A stretch of 64,000 nt of DNA from Leucaena leucocephala. Taxonomy: Eukaryota > Streptophyta > Magnoliopsida > Fabales > Fabaceae. Location of the stretch: the NCBI GenBank assembly GCA_037074615.1, contig CM073549.1:3105001-3169000 (forward strand), written 5' to 3'. Below are positions 10,491 to 22,581 of this stretch, piece by piece. The notes under the pieces are model-generated. The model was given only the letters and a program-made list of their open reading frames with translations, ran no database searches and was not told the origin of the DNA. The translations under genes were made by a program, and so were the position numbers. The first letter of the stretch is position 1, and each line of letters opens with the position of its first letter.

Positions 10491-12613
10491 ATGGACGACC
10501 TCTTTACCGTCGACGATTTCCCTTACCACGTGGCCCCATTTCCCGACACCTCTGACCTCCTTTACACCCACCCCACTCCGGCTTTTCACCCTCCTGACGA
10601 TGCCGACCCCCGCCGGCTTCTCAACCCCCATCCACAGAAGCTCCGGCCCATTCGGAGCCTCGACCGGTCTTCTTCGCCGCCATCGCTGGTCGCCGAGATT
10701 CCTGAGAATGGAGGGCTCGCAGGAGCGTCTAACGATGTCGGTTACCTTTGTCATCAGTCAAGTCAGAATCTTGAGTTTCTTGGTCAGCGAGTTGAGTCTT
10801 GCGAGGAGCTGAGGAAGGAAGCTGCCGATGATGTTGCCGGAAATGATTGGCTTCAGGCGGAGACTCCTGCGGTGCTCCGGAAGTGTCATACTTGTGACCC
10901 GAATGCCGATGGGTTTAAGTTGACGCAGGAATCTGGGTGAGTTCTTGAATTCGATCCCTTGAATTTTCTGGTTTTAGAATCTTTTGATGCTGTATAATTG
11001 GGTTTGTTTACACTCCTTTTGCAAATTGTTTACTTATTTTTTCTGATTTTAGTATAAACACTTTTAACAGCTTTTTTCCTATTCCTTTTCCAATCATAAA
11101 ATCATTCCTTTTTCTTTATTATCTTATTATATTAACTTTTGCAGCGGGGCAGAGCATCCCGACAAAGTGCTTTTAAAAAGTTGCTTTATAAAGTAATGCA
11201 TGGTGCTTAAAACTTCTTATTATTCTTTTTTTATTTTTATTAATCCAGAGTTGAAGTTGTAAGAATGTTAGCATGTGGGAATTCACAATGATAATTTCTC
11301 AACAATGAAGAAATTTGTGTATCTTGTCTAGGTTTCTATTCTTACTTCTACATCTGTGAATTGAAACCTAATGCACGGCATGAGCTTGGATTAAGAAACT
11401 TAACTGTCCTGTAAACAGAAAAGTCTGATTTCACACTAAAGATTTAACCAGTGTGAATGGCATTATGTAAATCTATGAATGGTGCATATCGATTGTCATG
11501 AGATAATTTGCAGGAACAAAAGGTAAAAAACAAGAAAGAAGAACTGAATTTTGAACTTAACTTGTCTGTTCTTGAGTCATTGTGCGAAACAGGGAACTTA
11601 TGATGCATTACAGTTGAGGTAAATGCAAATAGCAACTAGGAGGTTTAGCATAATGGGCTAATCATAGTTGGGACAACATCGATCATATAGAATACGAGGT
11701 ATTTTAGCATATGAATGCTGTGTAACTAAGCTTGCGGAAGAGGATATTGTAATCTTACTGATACTGTTAAGAATCAGGTGATAATGCTTATATTGCTATC
11801 TGGGTATTGCCTATCACCTGTTATTTTAAGCTATTCCTTTCTTCTTGTTGCAGTTCATCCCGGGACAATGATGACGATTCATCTGAAAGTGTGGAAGAAC
11901 CCGGGAGTGGAAAGAAAAGAGAGAAGACGATCACAAAGTTTGAAGCTTTTCTAGAAAATTTGGCGACGAAGGTGATGGAAAAGCAAGAGCAGATGCATAA
12001 CCAACTGCTGGATATGATAGAAATGAGAGAAAGGGAAAGAGCTATGAGAGAAGAATCTTGGAAGCAAAAGCAGATGGAAAGAATTAAAAAGGATGAGGAG
12101 GCGAGAGGTCGAGAAAAATCGAACAACCTAGCTCTGATATCATTAATTCAGAATCTACTGGGCCATGAAATTCAAATTCCCCAGCTGGCAGCAACCAGCT
12201 CAAGGGAGGAGGAGGACGAAGAAGGCGAAGTGAACATCCAAAGAGATTTCAACAGTGATCAGAGTAACAATAATAGATGGCCAGAAGCTGAAGTACAAGC
12301 GCTCATAACTCTAAGAACTTCTTCAGAACACGAATTTCGAGGGGCGGGATCCAAATTATCTCCATGGGAGGAGATATCTAAGGCAATGCATAATATGGGT
12401 TACAGTCGTTCTGCAAAGAAATGCAAGGAGAAATGGGAAAACGTCAATAAGTATTATAAGAAAACAATGGAGAGTAGGAAGAAGCGACGTCTAAAGAGTA
12501 AAGCTTGCCCATACTTTGATGAGTTGGACATTCTGTACCGAAATCGGCTCCCGAATATAGGGAATGCCGCCTTGAGCGACACCTCAATGTCATCAAAGAT
12601 CAAAAAGGAATAA
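10491..12613 (+). CDS. Trihelix (GT-factor) transcription factor with one C-terminal trihelix
   Basis: Two exons, 10491-10936 and 11854-12613 (donor GG|GTGAGT, acceptor TTGCAG), give 401 residues. Exon 1 encodes a proline-rich N-terminus (MDDLFTVDDFPYHVAPF). Exon 2 starts with an acidic linker, then a long charged helix with TKFEAFLENLATKVMEKQEQ (about residues 175-245), then a trihelix domain at about 290-381 starting RWPEAEVQALITLR and ending CPYFDELDILYRNRL. The central helix plus C-terminal trihelix is the GT-2 clade pattern. The N-terminal trihelix of full GT-2 proteins is absent, as I recall for Arabidopsis At5g47660. Such proteins bind GT elements in the nucleus. Targets are unknown. 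Confidence 0.9.
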
Positions 12614-12878
12614 AGTAAGAGTCGAGGATTCTCAGAAATATGGTGTTTACTGCTATTTCATATTCATTCAGTCTGAGATTTTTAAGTTTGGATCCTTGCT
12701 TAAGGTAGGTTGTGCCTATAATGTCATTTATTGAATCCCACTCACACGAGATGTTGACGTTGTAAGAATTAACGTCAACAATCATTGTTTGTGTCCTCAT
12801 GAGTCTCTTTCTTCATTCTTATCTGTTACCGGAATAAATTTTTGTGAGGATTTTTACTTGAACAACAGTTTCTGAGGA

Positions 12879-13056
12879 TCCAATAGGGTTGGTCCGAATG
12901 ATAAGCGGCTCGGTATCGCTTAAGTGAGGTCTCGAGTTCAAGTCTTTGCATATGCAAAAAATTCCTGTTGGGAGACTCACCTACCATAACCAGGTGCGCG
13001 ACGCGGGTCAGATCCGGATGTAATCGGGGTAAAACTCCGGTGAACCTAAAAAAAAA
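12879..13056 (+). mobile_element. tRNA-derived SINE (copy 1)
   Basis: The head carries Pol III boxes: A-like GGTCCGAATGATAAGCGG and B-like GAGTTCAAGTC. The body matches the minus-strand element at 58452-58645 along its length, with shared CGGCTCGGTATCGCTTAAG and GTGCGCGACGCGGGTC. A poly-A tail ends it. Flanking AGTTTCTGAGGA (12867-12878) and AGTTTATGAGGA (13057-13068) form a 12-bp target duplication with one mismatch. The tRNA-like head is not a tRNA gene. Confidence 0.85.
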
Positions 13057-13068
13057 AGTTTATGAGGA

Positions 13069-13699
13069 CTTAGGACTCATATGGTCGGAAGATGCTATCA
13101 CTCTTTTAAGACCATCTGAGACCAGTTCTTGACTGAGGCTGAGTCGCAACAAAAAGGAACTTTTTTTTTTCATTGAAGATAGAAGAGAGAACAATTCTTT
13201 CTAGATTTGAATCTTTCGAATCATTTAATGGCCAAAGGAACAATTGAATGGTTAAATTTTGTTAAAAGTAATTGTTGTTCTTTTTCGTTCAAAATCAATA
13301 GGATCCTTGAACTCTTGGAAGTACTAAACCAGTAAACTGGAATAAAATTAACGTGCTTTTCATAATTTGCTGACTTTTATGATATATTTTTATTATGTGG
13401 GTGTGATGCGTGTTGTTCAGTGTTTACGATGTTTTTTTGGGGACAATATGTTTTTGTCGGAGCTTTTTAAAATCAATTTAATAAATATAAACAAAAACAA
13501 ATTTCATCCATTTTTTAATTTACTTTTCTTTTTCATTTTCATTAAAATATTTCCAGCTAACCAGGCCTTCCGGTCTCCTCTAGAAGATAGGCCCATTCTT
13601 GAGGCCGAACAAGTTGAGTCCTCATTCAAACACTATAAATGTGGTGTGGCGAATAATTTATTTCTTTAATTTTAAATAAAGAAAATTAAAAATTTAAAC
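13069..13699. other. Intergenic stretch with no recognised gene
   Basis: AT-rich DNA downstream of the first SINE. The longest open frame (about 13367-13669, 100 residues) is low-complexity, hydrophobic and unlike any family I know, so I do not call it. Confidence 0.5.
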
Positions 13700-14221
13700 A
13701 ATATATTTCCCTTGAAAAACCTTAGCAACCCCACAAAAGGAAGGTCATAAAACAAATTAAAAATCACATAACACATCCGGATCCAAATGGACCAGCGAGA
13801 GACCCACCAAAGCCAACAAAACACTGATTCATAAGCCAAACATAGCAGCAAACAAGATTAATCATTTATGCATAAATCATCACTTTCATGGATGTAAAAA
13901 AAGGAAGTACGAATATGCTAAGTATAATTATTCCCACGTATAGGTATAGCTAGCTGTACACATTACACAATGCCCCACTTATCCTATATAAACTAAATTG
14001 GAAGGATGAATCATAAGCTAAAGCCTATAAACAGATACACGAAGGTCATCACCCTAAAACCTAAATGCCCTATCATTTTTCACTCTACACGTGGGAAATG
14101 GTTGTTATTTTACATTCTACAGGCTGATTACAAGAGTGTTAAAAGTTATGTGGTAGTCATCTTCATTCAAGCTCCCATCTATATTTGTATTGAAAACACT
14201 ATAATCTTGCAGCTAAACTCC

Positions 14222-17200
14222 TCACCGCTTTTGGCCTGAACTCTTCTTCCCGGCACGACGCTTCCATTTACTCTGCGTCGTCAAAGTTTCAGGTTATAAA
14301 TGTTAGATTTTCTTTTAAATGTAAACTAAATGGAGAGAATCAATGTGCTAAAGGTCAAGATGTTTACAAGAGGTTCATCTTCGGAAATCTCAGCATTCCC
14401 AACACCATCATGGCCTGATGACTCTTCATATGCTCGGTCTGTTTCTTGGGGACTGATCTCCTCCAAATGATTGTTTCCTTGATTCCCTTCAAAATCGGAT
14501 TCTGCTTCTCCATTTGCCTTCTCTCTCATGGATCTACTTGATTCATCCACTTCTCTCTCTTCTGAACCACTCTCATGGGGAACAGTCTCTCTATCCTCAG
14601 AAAGTCTTTCGTCAAATTCCTGCTTCTCTTCATCAGAATCTTCTTTCATGTAACTCAATCCCTGGTCTTTTTTAAGGTTCTTCCCACTTGAAACATTTTT
14701 TACCTTCTTTTTACCTTTTTTAACTTTTCTTATTACTTCATCCGATATTTCAGCCTGCTCCCCTTCAAAATCACCTTGCGCAGAAAAAATATCAGCGTGA
14801 CTACAGGAATTTCATAATGGTCATAGAGCATTAAAGGGGAAATTTGTGATACACAATCATGGAAATTAACATACAAAGCATATTCTCTAATGATACAATA
14901 CCTAAGTCCATCTCATCAGCTTTGGATGTCATGGTTGTTTCAGTACTCTCTTTAACATACTCTCGGCGAAAATTACTTTTTGACTTGGCTTTTTCTCCAA
15001 GTGATACATTCTTTCTTGAAGATTGTTCCCCATTAATTCTGTATAAAGTATAAAAACTAAAATGACTAAGATATAAAACAAAATTACAAATCTCCAATAA
15101 TAATCTCAGCTTTTTCACTCACATCTTTTTTGATCTTTTACTCCGTGAACCACCAGAGCTTTTTTGTTTCTGTCCAGATGACCTGTAAAACACTCAAGAA
15201 ATTCAACCATCAAAAGGAAGATAGCATTCTCAGAATGGAACATAAGACCACAAGAGGTTAGTACCAAAAAAAAAAAAAAACTTGACATTCCATTGAAAGC
15301 AGATAAAATCGTGATCAATTTTTTTTCCCATAATGTAAAAGAGTAAATTACACTAAACTGCAAGATTAGTTAAATTAAACTCCATATCCCTCTAGTTCTA
15401 GAAATCACGCTCAGCCCCCCTCTGATTTATTCTGTCAACGAAGGTTACTTTGTACAAAGTATGTACTTCCAGAAACAAAAGTTAACTGTTTTTATCGTCA
15501 TATCAATAAATTATAGTCTAAGTTAACTGTTTTTATCGTCATATCAATAAATTATAGTCTCATTTTGAATCTTAACATTAACTTTTTTGTCTTTGCTATC
15601 ATGTTAGAAATAAAATCAGAGATCCATTTTGTGCAAAAAGTTACCTTATTTAGCATAAAACAAAATAGAAGGAAGAATTTTGTAATATATATCATAACGT
15701 CAAAAGAGACAAGGGAATTTTTGGAATAAGAGGGGTATTAAGTGTAATTTGGTCAAAACTTGAAGAAGGTTAGCTTAATTTACTCATATTATGCTCAATT
15801 TTATAATAGATATACCATCGAACATCTGAAACTATCTTGTAGAGGGAATACTTACACTTGAAGTGAAGAAAGATTTTTTGAAGACTTTATCTTCTGGAAA
15901 GGCAATAAAAGAAGAATCAGACTTCAATCGTAACTGATTTCATTCAATGGAAATAGAAAATTATAACTGTTCCAGAGAAAGAAAGAATAATGATATAAAA
16001 TCAGAGACCTTAGCAGATTTGCGACCCTTGACAATGAGCTCCCAACGCTCCTTTTCCAAACGGAGAACTTCTACATCCCCATCATCATATAATATCTTTG
16101 ACATGACATGAAAAAGAACATTGCATCAGGATTGCAAATAGTAGGTGGCCCACAGTAAACACACCAAAACATAAGTTCAGCATAATCCAGCTTACCACAT
16201 GCTTCCCTTTTTGTGAGTCATGCGACTTTACAGTGCCTTCATAGAATCTAAAATACAGAGGCAACCATAAACAATTCAATTTTTTTAAATTAAATTAAAT
16301 GTATATGTTGAAACAAGAAGCTATCAGAGACTTTAGCATCATGTCCCCAAGATTCAGATACACGCAAAGGACACATTAGATAATGAAGAGATGCTGCAGC
16401 TCAATATAGAAACGGAAAGATATTAACATCAGTTAGTGATGAGAAGATGAAGCATGGGAAAAGGAATAAACAAACTAGGAAAGCTGAACTCAAGAGGTTT
16501 AGCGAAAAATCACAGGGGTCACCAGGCAGCCATGTATAGAGAATATGATTATAATGTTCAGAACTAGAAAACCATGTTTTTGCCTGTAGAGAAAAAAATG
16601 GCTTCCAAACTCGTTCTTTTTTCTTTTAACTTCTGCAACTGGTCTATTGAATTCATTATGAGCACTTACTGCTTATCCATAGGCCACCAAACTTTGATTC
16701 GGCAACCAATCAGGTCTTCAGTATCAATTTCACCTTCCATTGTTGTACACTGTACAAAGGGAGAAGGGGAAGAAATTATAGGTTCAACTAATCAAAGATT
16801 GTGTATAAGAAAAAAATCCACACATGGTACAGAGATGCCACTGGAACATTGATTGAGAAAGCTGTCACGGAAGATTACCTTCGCCAGTCCTGCAACACTT
16901 TTTCTTTTCTGCTTTTTAAAAGATCCCGTGGAAGACTTGGACTTATTACTAGAAGCCTTGTCAGTTTTCCTTAGTTTATTAGGGCTCTGCGACAGAGGAA
17001 GACAATAAGTAGAAGAACACGATATTGTAAATTTACGGTCCAAGATTCTATATCAGCACATCAGCTACTAGACAGTAAGATTTGACCTTCAAGTCATGCT
17101 CATCAGAATTGTAAGCCTCATCATCGTGATAGCTCTCAGAGACCTCAGTTTTCTGGTTTAAGGACCCTAATAAGTGTGGCTTACTGCCTTTGACCTTCCT

Positions 17201-20200
17201 TCTCTGCTTAGTTTTGCTATCTGTATCAGGTATAAGTTCTGCATCTGAGGGTGATTTGGCTTCAGGGGAGTCTTCTGAAACTGTCAGAGAAGCCTTTGAA
17301 GTGCCACTGGACAATCTCAAACTCCGAGGAGTAGAGGCAGATCGCCTGCGCTTAGGCACTTGGATAGGTGTTTCTTCACCAGATTTGCTCTTTTTAGTCA
17401 TAGCATGAGCTGAATCCTTCTGCATTTTCTTCCTCAAAGGATCTTCATCACCATTACTCAATTCAAACTTAGTAGGCGTTCCTAAGTTATCTAAATTGAT
17501 TTGTCTGACCATATTTAAGATATTGATATCATTTTCAGCCTTTTTCATTTCATCTGGTACCGACTTATTCTCTTTCACCTTCTTTCTCTTGGTTCCCTGA
17601 GATTTTACGTGCTTTACCATTTTTCCTAGAGGCACTTCGCTTCCATCTCTTTCATTGTCCTTTAGAACATTATCAGTAGCCAATTTGGATGGAACCTGAT
17701 ATACCACAGAATCACTATCACTTAGATCAAGAAATAACATGCATACGAAATTGCGACACAGCTTTACCCTAAGAATCAAACATACCATTTCTACTTCAAG
17801 TGATTCAAAGTGAGCCAACACACTTTCATCCACCAACCAGGTTTTCGTTTCACTAACCTGCTTCAAAGATTTAGAAGCATTAATGAGCACAGCTATAATG
17901 ATCTTGCAAGTGTTAAATTACATGGCATTGGTTAATTCCAATAGAATTAGATATCAGGGTAATCAAAATACACTAGTCTTATAAAATTACAATTCATAGG
18001 ATAGACTGATGACGGAAAATCCAATCTTATGCCCTGTTGATTAGAGACTGGACAAAACTTAAAACAGTCACATCCACCAAGCAGTACGATGCTAATCCCA
18101 AGTTATAGAATGATAATGTCTTGCTGTAACAAAACCACGCAAGATTATCTAGCAGAGCTTGACAAAGACTCGAGTTCAACTAAAAGCCTAGACTAACTTA
18201 TGTTTAAAAGCTACCTGACAAATGAGCATTCAAGCAATTGTTAGGTTCAGCGTACCTACTTTTAGTTAGATTATATCTATCCAAGAATTTTCCACAAATT
18301 AGCAACACCATGGCAGGTAGTGTTTGTCCAGCACAAAATTCCTCACACCCAAGATGAAAACAATAAAATTTCACAAGAGAAATACCATACCGAAGAGTTA
18401 TCTCCTTCCTTCTTCTCACATGCCTTGTATAGTATTGAGGGTAGAGCGACTGAAGTTGACAATCCTTCCAAATCAACATCCTTCTTCTGAACTAGTCGTT
18501 TGGTGATTGCCAACCCAAGGTCACAAATAGCATGAGAATTCTGGAAATTCATTCATTAAAATAGTAAGTTCCAATTTCATATTAGTCACACCTATGTGAA
18601 ATATAATAATGATATCAATCCTCTCAACCTTTGACTTTGATGCGTCAACTTTATCTTCAGAGTGCTTGATACTTTGAAAGATAGAAGTAATAGTAGATAG
18701 AATCTCCTTCTCTTTGTTATTAGTTGCTTCTGACTTGGCATCTTCATCTCCATGTAGTAGAATTGACAGAATCAAGTGCAACTGCCTGAAAGTTCAGAAC
18801 ATTATTAATGAATGCATAGGGAATAGGCGTTCTCAACAGTTGTCATATATCAAAGTTTACTAACAGAAATATACTTAACGCATACCACCATACTGACACT
18901 AAAGTATTCATAAGAACAGTTCAAGAAAACCAACAAATGTTAAGTCACAGCCAACAAAGAAAAATACATGCACGCATAAAGATACTTCAGTGTGCCAGGA
19001 CAGGATAAGCTGAGCATTCGCAGGGACAAAAGACCCCTAAGGAAACATGTTTACATCACATAAATGAACGTGCAGAATATATATTCTGCTGAGGTTCCCA
19101 AAGGATGTGAAATCTGTATGCAAAAATATCTTCAATATTAATATGACAAAGCTATGCTTAATAACTTATGAATACGAGTCAACTTCAGTAGTAGTACATA
19201 GTACACCATGATTAATAGAACACCAACCTTGATAAACATGCGCACAGATGCCTGCATTATAGGTGTTCATTTTATTCAAAAACGAAAGTACTAAATTCCT
19301 CATCTAATCTCTCCTTCCAAATTACTCTTTTCCTCTAAGGGTTCTGTTATATATATTGGTTGAGAGTGGGGACAACAGGTGTGTTATATGAGCAACATAG
19401 TACCTGTATATATTATCATATGTTTCGACATCCTTACACCCATCAACATTGGGACATGAATTGTGTGCAAGTGCATGGACAAGGTATGGAAGGATGTATT
19501 CAGGGTAGGTGACAGTGGAATTAGCATCTGATTGCACAGATTGTTCCCTGGCCTTTGTTTGCGGAAGCATTTGAATAATGTCAGCCAAGTTCTGTTTACC
19601 CTGTGTGATGAAACATCATGAAAAGCCCATACCTAACTAGAAATTTTAGTTAGAGCAAAAAGAAAAATTAAATTTTAGAAATACATAAATGATGCAGCTA
19701 ATCTTTCGAAACAAAACTACCTCTGCAAACTCATCTGCCTGGGATTCAAAAATGCTGAGTATAAAGGCACAAGAATATTTGGCATCCAAAAGTCTGTCTT
19801 TTATATATTGATGTACTTTGCTCAGGAAAATCTTCTTAGCTTGAGGGAAGTTAATCTGAAAGACCAGATGAACTCAAAAGGAACCAGTTACTTCCACATT
19901 TAAATCAAAACTGACATATTAATTTCAGCCTAAGCAAGTGAAAAGAAGTAATTCATCCATAATTGCTCAAGGAGAAATTAGTAGCACCAAAGGAACCTAC
20001 CTTAGATGTCCCCAAAGTTAAGTAGAAAAGACCAACAGGTATTTTGTGATCCCACTGCCTTGACAAACGAAGAACCGCCTTTGCAGATGCAAGTCTCAAA
20101 TGAGCCTTATCAACTGAACTGTGAGGTGTAAATGAGTGCATAAATTTATTATCTAATATAGAGTGAAAAAAAAAAACGTGTTCATTGTCAAATATGTAGA

Positions 20201-22540
20201 TTAAAAAAAGTATACTTCTATGAAGTAGATGTACCTTGACCGTATGTCGCTAGATATTTCACCATAAGTTAACATGTTCTTAAGGATATCCAGAAGACCA
20301 TCTATACCAGAACGAACATGAGCATCTTTAACTGGCAAGTAGCTCTTTACTAAGGTTTTAATGCCATATATCTGCAGCCAAGAAAGAAAAATGGAGTGGA
20401 GAAAACTCGGACTAACTGTCCATGTAGCAGTGAATTTATAAGCATTTTTCAACCCACCACATTATTCATGCTAACACAAGTATTCTTAATTCAAATGTAT
20501 AAAAGACTACGTTTTCCACCGACCTTCAACATGCAAAGATCACTTTGATCATCCCAAGATGCTCCTGCTTCATCTTTCTGAAACAGTGGAGCGAACATTT
20601 GAACAAAATTCAGTTCTACCAAAGCTTACCTCATAAATAAGAATACCATATAGGGGATTTTGAAAGACTTACACTATCACATTTCAAAATCTTGTCTATC
20701 ACATATTCTTCAACTTCACTCCCTCTAGTTTCAAAAACAGGCATGGCAGTTTGAGCTATACATCCTAGAGACTGTAGTACTGCAGGAAGATGTGTTTTGT
20801 TTTCCAGCATATCTACAAGCCTCTGCATGAAAGGTCAGAATAATCAAAACAATAGCAACAAAACAAAATTGTCTGTAAGACATTCAAATTAATCATATGG
20901 AACCTTATATAGAACAGATAGAGACATGAGCCCATCATCCTTTGTGATTGCAGCCAGCGCATGCACAGCATTCTTTGCCTGTCTCCGACTACCTTCTAAA
21001 CATAGCCTCTCCAATATAAGGTCCACAGAGCTGCATGAAACAAGAAGGTTATATCAAAATGTACAGTGAAATATAAATAAACAAATATAACAGTTATAAC
21101 ATTAAGACCTTGATGCAACTGCAAGTTGTTGGCGTATCGTACCACCAGCCTTTGCTAAAATATGCAAAATACCTTCTTTAATCATGTCATCATTATCCTT
21201 AAGTAAACACACAAGTTCCTCCTCACTGCCATGAAGAATCAATGGACAAAAACGAGCAATTATCTGTAGTTCATCCAAAGGGAAGTTAACCATGGAAGTT
21301 AGAAAAGATACAATCCAGTATGTACGATTCTCATGGCCATAACCATACTGTCTACTGTTGTTAATATTTCAAGCAACATTAATAAGGGTGGATACTATTT
21401 CACCTTCCCACTTACTGTGGTCATAAAAGCTAAGAACAAAAAAATAAATTTATATAGAAGCTAAGAGGTACTGCTTGTGAAGAATAAAAATATAAATCTA
21501 TCTATATTTGAGAACCATGTGCAAAAAGATAAGAACATGGGAGTGATATGTCCTACCCCCAATATATTCATGCAAGATTGTATATATTCTGCATTTTCTG
21601 CAGATTTATTTGCAACAACTGCTGAGAGAATTGCTTTTACATGCTCCTTGTTGAAGAGTAAGTAAGAACATTTCACAGAGAAGTTCTTCAGGAAGTCATA
21701 CAGCCGATGTTTCTCACCAAGTATTTTAAGCAAATCATCCTGCAAACATATATATATATATATAACCAAAATCAGCCCATAAAGAAATGCAAGCTACAGT
21801 TCTTTATTTTCATACTCAAAAGAATCATAAGACTTGGTTTGAATCACGATTTCCAAAAATGCAAAACCATGTGTATGCGCCTCTGGTTATACCCGGTTGG
21901 AATGAGCTTGATGCAAGCTGGTATTTGGATCAACAAGATTCGTCAAAATCTTCCAAATATTATTATCTTTTAATTGATCAAGAATTTGAAAACTCTCTTC
22001 AGCCTTTGCAGGGTCTGCAAATGAACGAGACATTACACGGAAACAGAAGAGAATTTTTTTTTGAACCTCAGGAACATCTTTATCCTACATATAAACACAA
22101 TCAATGTCTTAGCGAATCAAATTTCCTTTAAATTGATCATCTTCATAACTTGTGAATTCACTACCTGACTCGTCTGCCTAAAAGACAGATACTTCTGCAT
22201 CTCTTGCTGTAACCTGCAGGCAAAGAGATACGGTAAAAACTGAAACTTCATTGCCAATCGGTATTGATAAGCCATGATAGACCAAGCACAAGCATACCTT
22301 TGTTTCTGCTCCAGTACCTTCTCAAGAGCTTTGACCTCCACCTTATCAAGTCCAGAGAATATCCCAACCCAATGTTTAACCATATCTTTAACGGAATACT
22401 GTGCTGGAAATAGGGACTCACACAGAACAAATTCAATTATATCTGATCTGCAGCACAAAATGATCAGGAGGAGCGTTAACCTGGATGCTAATATAACACT
22501 CATCACCAAAGTGTCCAACTCTATCCATTTTATACTTTTG

Positions 22541-22581
<41 letters not shown>

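Noticed and set aside
12879..13056. tRNA gene suggested by A- and B-box-like sequence
   Set aside because: No complete cloverleaf or acceptor stem; A-tail and target duplication show a SINE. The same applies to 58452-58645.
13367..13669. 100-residue plus-strand open frame
   Set aside because: Low-complexity hydrophobic translation of AT-rich DNA with no recognisable motif.
17190..17408. Plus-strand frame MTFLLCLVLLSVSGISSASEG that looks like a secreted peptide
   Set aside because: It is the antisense of a lysine- and serine-rich PDS5 exon; the same shadow appears at 33551-33769.
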